48,268 nucleotides of DNA from Janthinobacterium sp. (GTDB lineage Bacteria; Pseudomonadota; Gammaproteobacteria; Burkholderiales; Burkholderiaceae_D). Shown piece after piece: positions 41,690 to 48,268 of the stretch (its first letter is position 1; every line of letters begins with the position of its first letter). Where the stretch lies: assembly GCF_009923995.1 (NCBI RefSeq), contig NZ_RFSK01000046.1:1-48268 (forward strand). Reading direction: 5' to 3'. The notes beneath the pieces are model-generated. The model saw only the letters and a program-made list of their open reading frames with translations, made no database searches and had not been told where the DNA came from. A program made the position numbers and the translations under genes.

Positions 41690-44560
41690 ATGCATCAACG
41701 CACCAAGATTGCCGTAGCAGTGGCATTGGCATTGAATACGCTCACCGCTTTTGCCCAGGCACAAGCTGAAGCGGAAGCACCGCAACGCGTCGAAATTACC
41801 GGCTCGCGTATTCGCCAGGTCGATCTCGAGACCGCTCAACCTGTCCTGAAAATGACGGCGCAACAGATCCAGGCGACTGGCCTGGTGACTGTTGGCGATG
41901 TCTTGAATCAACTGACTTCGGCTGGCCCTCCAGCATTCAGCAAAGGCTCGACCCTGACCTCGAACCGCGAGCAAGGCGGCCAGTACATCGACATGCGGGG
42001 CCTCGGTTCGCAGCGCCTGCTGGTGCTGGTCAACGGCAAGCGCTGGACTACCACCGTTGCTGGCTACACGGACATGTCGACGGTACCGACCTCCATGATC
42101 GAACGCATCGATATCCTGAAAGATGGCGCATCGTCCATCTACGGTTCCGACGCGATCGCCGGCGTGGTCAACATCGTATTGAAAAAATCCATGCAAGGCG
42201 CGAACCTGAGCGTCTACCATGGCCAGAACGACAAGGGCGACGGCAAGAACTCGGACTACAGCTTCTCCTATGGCGCTGGCGATGAAAAAGCCTCGCTGAT
42301 GTTCGGCCTGTCGCACACGACGTCGGGCGTAGTTTGGTCGAAAGACCGCGATGTCACGGCGACGACCTACGGTCCGAATCATCCGACCGATGGTCTTGGC
42401 GTCGGCCAGTGGGGACGTTACCGTCAAGTCAGCGCTAGCGGCGCTGCAACGGGCGTCAACCAATACCTGAACCACACCGGTACGTGGCAAAACCCGAACG
42501 GCGTTGGCCAGGATTCGCGCAATCCGGCCAGCTACCATGCGTACGCGGCAGGCGTGGACGATCTGTACAACTCGACGCAGCAAATGATGTTCGAATCGCC
42601 GAACTCGCTGACGACGATGTTTACCAAGGGTACGTTCGAACTGCCGATGGGCGTGCGCTTTGCCAGCACGGCCATGTTCTCCGAACGTAATGCCAGCCGT
42701 CAGAACGCGGGCTACCCGGTTAACAGCCTGAGCCAGTCGAAATACCCTGTCTATATCGACAAGAACAGCTACTACAATCCGATCGGCGCTTCCGTCACTG
42801 GCGGCACGGGTGCGGATGCGTTCTTCTACCGTCGCATGGTCGAAATGCCGCGCGTCACGGACAGCAAGAACCAGACCGTCCACATCGATGCATCGCTGGA
42901 AGGCGATTTCACCTTGCGCGGTCTGCCATGGAGCTGGAGCACGGGCTACAACCACAACGCCGTCACCGGCTTGTCGTCGAGCACGGGTAATTTGAACCTG
43001 ATCAACCTGAAAAAGGCCCTGGGTCCATCGTTCCTGAACTCCAGCGGCGTGGTGCAGTGCGGTACGGCGGCTAGCCCGATTTCGCTGGCGGAGTGCACCC
43101 CGTTCAATATCCTGGGCGGCCCATCGGCCTCGACCCCGGCAGCGCTGAAATACATCGCGGCCAATGGTCAGGCAACGTACGGCAGCACGGTCAACAGCAT
43201 CACCGCCGACGTCAGCGGTGAACTGCTGACCTTGCCGGCAGGCGCCCTGGGCGTGGCTGGTGGTCTGGAGCGTCGCGAAGTGCGCGGCTATGACGTCCCG
43301 GATCAATTCGCGCAGTCGAACCTGACGACCGACCTGGCTGGCAATGCCACCTATGGCCGCTACACTGTCAAGGAAATGTACCTGGAAGCGAACGTGCCGT
43401 TGTTGAAAGACGCGCCATTCGCAAAACTGTTGTCGATCGACCTGGCTACCCGTTATTCGGACTACAGCAACTTCGGCACGACCACCAACAGCAAAGCCAG
43501 CTTCATGTGGAAACCGGTCAACGACCTGCTGACACGTGGTACCTGGGCTGAAGGCTTCCGTGCTCCATCGCTGAACGATACCTTCGGCGGCGGTTCGCAG
43601 TCGTACGACAGCTACCTGGACATCTGTGACAGCAAGTATGGCCAAACGTCCAATCCGACGATCGCGGCCAATTGCGCGAAAGCCGGTGTCCCTGCTACCT
43701 TCCGTCAACGCAATGCGACTGGCGCTGAAGTCACGGCCGCAGCGCAGACGCCAGTTCCATTCAACACGGGCGCTGGCAACAGCAACCTGAAACCGGAAAC
43801 GGCGAAGACGAAAACCCTGGGTCTGGTGTACAGCCCATCGTTCGTGCCTGGCCTGAGCGGTACCCTGGACTGGTTCAAGATCACCATCGAGAATCGCATC
43901 ACGGCAGTTGGCGTGGCATACACCCTGAGCCAGTGCTACCTGTACAACGTCTCCGAGTTCTGCAACAACGTGACGCGTGATACGACTGGTCAGATCGTTG
44001 GCCTGAGCCGCGGCAATACCAACCTGGGTACCATGGAAACCGAAGGCGTTGATATCGGCCTGGTCTACCGTCTGCCACGTACGGCATACGGCCAGTTCGC
44101 CATCAATTCGCAATCGACCTGGGTCAAATCGTTCCTGACCAAGAGCAGCGCGACAGCCGATTGGTACGATTCGAACGGTGAGTGGGGTTCGCCACGCCTG
44201 AAGTCGAACCTGACGCTGGATTGGAGCCTGGGCAACTGGAGCGCAACGGTCACGTCGCGTTACACGTCCGGCACCAAGGCTGCTTGCGCATTCGGCGCGA
44301 ATGTCGAGTGCTCGAACCCAGTATCGCCAATTGGCGCATACAACAAGATCGGCGCGTATGTTTACACCGACCTGAGCGTTGCTTACGCTACGCCATGGAA
44401 AGGCCGCATCATGGTCGGCGCGAACAACGTGTTCGACAAGGCTCCTACCGTCAACTACAGCGCCAACAGCAACTACTCTGGCCCGTCGTCGTCGTCGTCG
44501 GTAGATCCTAACCTGCCGATCGACCGTTTCGTGTACGTTCGCTACAACCAGTCGTTCTAA
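41690..44560 (+). CDS. TonB-dependent outer-membrane receptor (third of three)
   Basis: A 956-residue receptor. The signal peptide (1-23) ends TAFAQAQ, followed by RVEITGSRIRQVDLETAQPVLKMTAQQIQATGLVTVGDVLNQL, LVLVNGKRW and the plug core KDGASSIYGSDAIAGVVNIVLK. The barrel ends in FVYVRYNQSF, the aromatic C-terminus used for outer-membrane assembly. GGAGA precedes the ATG. Its codon use includes more T-ending codons (GCT, GGT) than its neighbours, often a mark of strong expression. The ligand is unknown. A palindrome at 41618-41639 is a likely regulatory element, and a strong terminator follows. Confidence 0.93.
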   Translation: MHQRTKIAVAVALALNTLTAFAQAQAEAEAPQRVEITGSRIRQVDLETAQPVLKMTAQQIQATGLVTVGDVLNQLTSAGPPAFSKGSTLTSNREQGGQYIDMRGLGSQRLLVLVNGKRWTTTVAGYTDMSTVPTSMIERIDILKDGASSIYGSDAIAGVVNIVLKKSMQGANLSVYHGQNDKGDGKNSDYSFSYGAGDEKASLMFGLSHTTSGVVWSKDRDVTATTYGPNHPTDGLGVGQWGRYRQVSASGAATGVNQYLNHTGTWQNPNGVGQDSRNPASYHAYAAGVDDLYNSTQQMMFESPNSLTTMFTKGTFELPMGVRFASTAMFSERNASRQNAGYPVNSLSQSKYPVYIDKNSYYNPIGASVTGGTGADAFFYRRMVEMPRVTDSKNQTVHIDASLEGDFTLRGLPWSWSTGYNHNAVTGLSSSTGNLNLINLKKALGPSFLNSSGVVQCGTAASPISLAECTPFNILGGPSASTPAALKYIAANGQATYGSTVNSITADVSGELLTLPAGALGVAGGLERREVRGYDVPDQFAQSNLTTDLAGNATYGRYTVKEMYLEANVPLLKDAPFAKLLSIDLATRYSDYSNFGTTTNSKASFMWKPVNDLLTRGTWAEGFRAPSLNDTFGGGSQSYDSYLDICDSKYGQTSNPTIAANCAKAGVPATFRQRNATGAEVTAAAQTPVPFNTGAGNSNLKPETAKTKTLGLVYSPSFVPGLSGTLDWFKITIENRITAVGVAYTLSQCYLYNVSEFCNNVTRDTTGQIVGLSRGNTNLGTMETEGVDIGLVYRLPRTAYGQFAINSQSTWVKSFLTKSSATADWYDSNGEWGSPRLKSNLTLDWSLGNWSATVTSRYTSGTKAACAFGANVECSNPVSPIGAYNKIGAYVYTDLSVAYATPWKGRIMVGANNVFDKAPTVNYSANSNYSGPSSSSSVDPNLPIDRFVYVRYNQSF

Positions 44561-44600
44561 TCTGGGGCTCCGCAAGGAGCATCGGATGACCGTCTGAATA

Positions 44601-44632
44601 AGGTCCGCCAGGGTTTCCTGGCGGACCTTTTT
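44601..44632 (+). terminator. Strong terminator after the third receptor
   Basis: A 12-bp stem AGGTCCGCCAGG (44601-44612) / CCTGGCGGACCT (44617-44628) with loop GTTT is followed by T residues to 44632. Confidence 0.95.
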
Positions 44633-44758
44633 GATTTCTGCGTCCGTTGCCGGATGCTCCAGCAGTTTCCTATTTACAATTGGCGAAACGTAGCTGCCAT
44701 GTCGGGCCGCTGGCGCAGTGCAGGTGAGCGCAAGGCGTTATCGATGGGCAAAGAATCG

Positions 44759-45484
44759 CTACATGCCGCCCCACAGCGCGGCCAGGGCGGCCAGTGCCGT
44801 CAAGCCTGCCGTTTCCGTGCGCAGGATGCGCGGGCCCATGGACAGGCCGATGGCGCCGGCGGCCAGGGCCGCCTTTTCTTCCGCTTCCGAAAACCCCCCT
44901 TCCGGTCCCACCATCAAGGTGACCGCCTGCGGCGGCTGGTGACGGGCCCATTCGGCCAGCGACTGCTCCGCCCGTGGCGTCAGGATGATGCGCGCCTGTG
45001 CATTCTGCTGTTTGCTCCAGCTATTGAATTCCTGCAGCGGCGCCAGCTGCGCCAGGCGGTTGCGGCCGCTTTGTTCCGAGGCCGAGACGATGATGCCTTG
45101 CCAATGCGCCATTTTTTTCTCGGCCCGCTCGGCGGACAGGCGCACGACGCAGCGCTGCGCCGCCAGCGGCACGATGCCCGCGGCGCCCAGTTCGATGGCC
45201 TTTTCGATGATCCAGTCCATCTTCGACGCTTCCGGCAGCGCCTGCGCCAGGGTCACGGCATACGGCAATTCCGCCTCGCGCGCCACGTGCGTCTGCACCT
45301 CCGCCGTCACGCTGCGCTTGGCCACCGCCACCAGGCTGGCCTGCACTTCGCCCCCTTCGCCATTGAACAGGGTGATGAGGTCGCCCGGTGCCAGGCGCAC
45401 GACCTGGATGTGGTGGGCGACGGCCTCCGGCAGGGGGACGGTGGTGCCGGCGACGAGCGGCTGGGGGCAGAAAAAACGCGGCAT
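44759..45484 (-). CDS. rsmE: 16S rRNA (uracil-1498-N3)-methyltransferase
   Basis: A 241-residue SPOUT-type enzyme. The N-terminal PUA-like part starts MPRFFCPQPL and holds HHIQVVRLAPGDLITLFNGEGGE. The methyltransferase part has the RsmE signature QALPEASKMDWIIEKAIELGAAGIVPL and the knotted SAM-binding loops MVGPEGGFSEAE and LSMGPRILRTETA. It methylates U1498 of 16S rRNA. The ATG at 45484 was chosen because TAGGA lies just upstream and the length fits. The same frame remains open far upstream across the transketolase gene on the other strand, but that is a chance reading. Confidence 0.95.
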   Translation of the reverse strand: MPRFFCPQPLVAGTTVPLPEAVAHHIQVVRLAPGDLITLFNGEGGEVQASLVAVAKRSVTAEVQTHVAREAELPYAVTLAQALPEASKMDWIIEKAIELGAAGIVPLAAQRCVVRLSAERAEKKMAHWQGIIVSASEQSGRNRLAQLAPLQEFNSWSKQQNAQARIILTPRAEQSLAEWARHQPPQAVTLMVGPEGGFSEAEEKAALAAGAIGLSMGPRILRTETAGLTALAALAALWGGM

Positions 45485-45670
45485 GCAAATCCTAAATGGG
45501 GCAAATTGGGATGGAAAGACGTCAAAGTATAGCCATTTGGCGCACCAGTACGGCGCAATTCTAATTTGCAGCCCCCCAGTCTGGTAAAATAGTTGACTAC
45601 AGAAAGCAGCCGGCTTCCCTGTCCGCGCTGTTGCAAACGAATCCCAAACTCGCGACTGACCCACACCATC

Positions 45671-47668
45671 ATGACAACTACGCTCCCGACTACCAAAATG
45701 GCCAATGCGATCCGCGCACTGGCAATGGACGCTGTGCAAAAGGCCAATTCCGGCCATCCAGGCATGCCGATGGGCATGGCCGAGATCGCAGTTGCCCTGT
45801 GGAGTGGTCATTATCGCCACAATCCCGCGAACCCGAAATGGCAGAACCGCGACCGTTTCCTGTTGTCCAACGGCCACGGCTCGATGCTGCACTATGCGCT
45901 GCTGCACCTGACGGGCTACGACCTGTCGATGGAGGACATCAAGGCTTTCCGCCAGATGCATTCGAAAACCCCGGGCCACCCGGAAGTCGATATCACGCCG
46001 GGCGTGGAAACGACCACCGGCCCGCTGGGCCAGGGCATCGCCAACGCCGTCGGCATGGCCCTGTCGGAGCAGTTGCTGGCCGCTGAATTCAACAAGCCTG
46101 GTTACGACATCGTCAACCACTACACCTACGCCTTCGTCGGCGACGGCTGCCTGATGGAAGGCATTTCGCACGAAGTGTGCGCACTGGCCGGCACCCTGGG
46201 CTTGAACAAGCTGATCGCCCTGTACGACGACAACGGCATTTCCATCGACGGCAAGGTCGAAGGCTGGTTCACGGACGATACCCCGGCCCGCTTCGAAGCG
46301 TACGGCTGGAACGTCATCCGCGCCGTCGACGGCCATGATGTGGCCGCCGTGGCCGCCGCCATCGCCGCCGCCAAGACCGCGTCGAAGCCAACCCTGATCT
46401 GCTGCAAGACCATCATCGGCAAGGGTTCGCCGAACCTGCAAGGCGGCGACAAGGTCCACGGCGCCGCGCTGGGCGACAAGGAAATCGCTGCCGTGCGCGA
46501 ATACATCGGCTGGGATGCCGCACCGTTCGAGATGCCGGCCGACGTGTACGCAGCCTGGGATGCCAAGAAACAAGGCGCCCTGCTGGAAGCGGACTGGAAC
46601 GAGCGTTTCGCCGCCTATGGCAAGGAGTTCCCGCAGCAAGCCGCCGAGCTGTCGCGCCGCATGCAGGGCGACCTGCCACAGGCATTCGAAGCGGCCCTGA
46701 GCGCCGCCATCGCTTCCTGCGTGGAAAAGAAAGAAAACATCGCCACCCGCAAGGCCAGCCAGAACGCCATCCAGGCACTGGCCTCGTCGCTGCCGGAATT
46801 CCTCGGCGGCTCGGCCGACCTGACCGGTTCGAACCTGACCAACTGGAAAGAGTGCGTGGCCGTGCGTTCGGGCCAGCCTGGCAACCATATCAACTACGGC
46901 GTGCGCGAATTCGGCATGAGCGCCATCATGAACGGCATCACCCTGCACGGCGGCTACATCCCGTTCGGCGCCACGTTCCTGACGTTCTCCGACTACAGCC
47001 GCAATGCGCTGCGCATGGCTGCCCTGATGAAACTGCGTTCGATCTTCGTGTTCACCCACGATTCGATCGGCCTGGGCGAAGACGGCCCGACGCACCAATC
47101 GGTCGAACACGTCTCGTCGATGCGCTTGATCCCGAACCTGGACAACTGGCGTCCATGCGACACCGTCGAGTCGGCCGCTGCCTGGGGCGCCGCCGTGCGC
47201 CGCAAGGATGGCCCGTCGACCCTGATCTTCTCGCGCCAGAACCTGCCGTACCAGGAGCGTAGCGCCGAACAGATCGAGAACATCTTCCGCGGCGGCTATG
47301 TGCTCAACGACGTGGCCGACGCCAAGGCCATCCTGATCGCCACCGGTTCCGAAGTGGAACTGGCCGTCGCTGCCGCCAGCGCGCTGGCGTCGGAAGGCAT
47401 CAATGTGCGCGTCGTGTCGATGCCGTCGACCGACGTGTACGACCGCCAGGACGCCGCCTACAAGGCCAGCGTGCTGACGAAGGGCGTGCCGCGCGTGGCC
47501 ATCGAAGCGGGCGTGACCAGCTTCTGGTACAAATATGTCGGCCTGGAAGGCGCCGTCGTCGGTATCGACACGTTTGGCGAATCGGCGCCGGCCGGCGTGC
47601 TGTTCAAGCACTTCGGCTTCACGGTCGAGAACGTCGTAGCCAAGGTTAAAGCTGTTATCGCTGGCTAA
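45671..47668 (+). CDS. tkt: Transketolase
   Basis: A 665-residue thiamine diphosphate enzyme of the pentose phosphate pathway. Motifs include [27 protein letters not shown], the thiamine-binding [19 protein letters not shown]...[28 protein letters not shown], and the second domain [25 protein letters not shown] and [21 protein letters not shown]. The start at 45671 fits family length; the frame is open upstream but has no support. It interconverts C5, C6 and C7 sugar phosphates. The next gene is gapA, 78 bases downstream, so central carbon genes are clustered. A TAAAAT -10-like element lies about 80 bases upstream. Confidence 0.98.
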   Translation: MTTTLPTTKMANAIRALAMDAVQKANSGHPGMPMGMAEIAVALWSGHYRHNPANPKWQNRDRFLLSNGHGSMLHYALLHLTGYDLSMEDIKAFRQMHSKTPGHPEVDITPGVETTTGPLGQGIANAVGMALSEQLLAAEFNKPGYDIVNHYTYAFVGDGCLMEGISHEVCALAGTLGLNKLIALYDDNGISIDGKVEGWFTDDTPARFEAYGWNVIRAVDGHDVAAVAAAIAAAKTASKPTLICCKTIIGKGSPNLQGGDKVHGAALGDKEIAAVREYIGWDAAPFEMPADVYAAWDAKKQGALLEADWNERFAAYGKEFPQQAAELSRRMQGDLPQAFEAALSAAIASCVEKKENIATRKASQNAIQALASSLPEFLGGSADLTGSNLTNWKECVAVRSGQPGNHINYGVREFGMSAIMNGITLHGGYIPFGATFLTFSDYSRNALRMAALMKLRSIFVFTHDSIGLGEDGPTHQSVEHVSSMRLIPNLDNWRPCDTVESAAAWGAAVRRKDGPSTLIFSRQNLPYQERSAEQIENIFRGGYVLNDVADAKAILIATGSEVELAVAAASALASEGINVRVVSMPSTDVYDRQDAAYKASVLTKGVPRVAIEAGVTSFWYKYVGLEGAVVGIDTFGESAPAGVLFKHFGFTVENVVAKVKAVIAG

Positions 47669-47746
47669 TATTGATTTTGAGCAGACCCTGGCCATGTGCT
47701 GACCGGGGTGCTGTGCTGATACCTTTTTTTTAATCAGGAGCAGAGT

Positions 47747-48268
47747 ATGACGATCAAAGTTGCAATCAATGGCTATGGCCGCATCGGCCGTAATGTGTTG
47801 CGCGCTTTCTACGAAGGCGGCAAGAAACAGGATATCCAGATCGTTGCCATCAACGACCTGGGCGATGCCAAATCGAACGCCCACCTGACCCGCTACGACA
47901 CCGCGCACGGCAAGTTCCCGGGCACGGTTACCGTCGAAGGCGACAACATGATCGTGAACGGCGATCCGATCCGCGTGTTTGCACAGCGCAATCCGGCTGA
48001 AATCCCATGGGGCGAGCTGGGCGTGGACGTCGTGCTGGAATGCACGGGCTTCTTCACCACCAAAGAGAAAGCATCGGCTCACCTGAAGGGCGGCGCCAAG
48101 AAAGTCATCATCTCGGCACCAGGCGGCAAGGACGTCGACGCCACCGTCGTGTTCGGCGTGAACCACTCGGTCCTGAAATCGACGGACACCGTCATCTCGA
48201 ACGCGTCGTGCACCACCAACTGCCTGGCACCGCTGGTCAAGCCGCTGAACGACGCCATCGGCATCGAA
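47747..48268 (+). CDS. gapA: Glyceraldehyde-3-phosphate dehydrogenase (partial, runs off the right edge)
   Basis: The first 174 residues of GAPDH are visible. They start [25 protein letters not shown], the NAD-binding loop, and include [30 protein letters not shown] and the catalytic motif [12 protein letters not shown] with C155. It oxidises glyceraldehyde-3-phosphate to 1,3-bisphosphoglycerate in glycolysis. The ATG at 47747 follows CAGGAGCAGAGT. It lies 78 bases after tkt on the same strand, so the two may be co-transcribed. Which paralogue (gapA or gapB) cannot be decided from half a gene; NAD use is likely since the AINDLGD region follows the usual NAD type. Confidence 0.93.
   Translation, partial: MTIKVAINGYGRIGRNVLRAFYEGGKKQDIQIVAINDLGDAKSNAHLTRYDTAHGKFPGTVTVEGDNMIVNGDPIRVFAQRNPAEIPWGELGVDVVLECTGFFTTKEKASAHLKGGAKKVIISAPGGKDVDATVVFGVNHSVLKSTDTVISNASCTTNCLAPLVKPLNDAIGIE

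Noticed and set aside
41651..44575. 974-codon minus-strand frame opposite the third receptor
   Set aside because: Antisense shadow of a strongly recognised TonB receptor; arginine/alanine/valine-rich with no domain.
44759..48166. Very long open frame (1135 codons) on the minus strand across transketolase and gapA
   Set aside because: Only the last 241 codons are a real gene (rsmE). The rest lies antisense to well-recognised tkt and gapA and has no family features; GC-rich codon bias keeps such frames open.
1..48268. CRISPR arrays, rRNA operons or prophage modules
   Set aside because: No regularly spaced direct repeats, rRNA sequence, or integrase, capsid or tail genes were seen.

Overview
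The window looks like chromosomal DNA of a GC-rich betaproteobacterium of the Burkholderiales, most likely Oxalobacteraceae (the Janthinobacterium / Massilia / Duganella group). This is inferred from the GC-rich third codon positions, an RsxB-nth pair, a cysteine-type intracellular PHB depolymerase, the order glnA - DUF4124 protein - ntrB - ntrC, and several large TonB-dependent receptors. No rRNA, complete tRNA or CRISPR array was seen. The genes are mostly housekeeping with accessory insertions.

Layout. Positions 1-118 look like the end of an insertion sequence abutting nth. nth and an orphan rsxB follow on the minus strand. 1785-6030 (plus) holds a periplasmic binding protein, a TonB-dependent receptor and a Tat-exported DOPA-4,5-dioxygenase-like protein. 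6096-10021 (minus) holds the PHB depolymerase phaZ, ferredoxin fdxA, and a metalloprotease followed by an emfourin-type inhibitor. A small PHA-granule-region protein lies at 10220. A glycine betaine ABC transporter (proVWX, 11099-14496) sits behind a leader of about 390 nt rich in hairpins. 14586-15901 (minus) carries an acetyltransferase, an acyl-CoA-binding protein and an FKBP isomerase.

16099-20620 (plus) is a compact run in which start and stop codons overlap: beta-propeller, exported NodB deacetylase, fatty acid hydroxylase/sterol desaturase, EI24 membrane protein, then a MoaB/CinA-like protein. It looks like a little-studied envelope or lipid operon. A very long bifunctional penicillin-binding protein follows. 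24181-27902 holds a hypothetical protein, a GST, a membrane-anchored TAXI protein, a HigB/HigA-type toxin-antitoxin pair and a rhodanese.

28288-33001 is the nitrogen-control cluster. glnA is preceded by a sigma-54 promoter and NtrC-like sites, and is followed by a DUF4124 protein, ntrB and ntrC. corA and a GAF histidine kinase follow. Two more TonB-dependent receptors (36016-38724 and 41690-44560) flank a FAD-dependent oxidoreductase. The third receptor is preceded by a 1.25-kb AT-rich tract with two perfect inverted repeats. The window closes with rsmE (minus), then transketolase and the start of gapA (plus).

The best candidates for something new are: the receptor with a secreted DOPA-dioxygenase-like partner; the protease/inhibitor pair without an export signal; the structured proV leader; the overlapping envelope operon; the two-membrane-anchor TAXI protein; and the AT-rich palindromic region before the third receptor. 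All functions are inferred from sequence reading alone; no database search was run.
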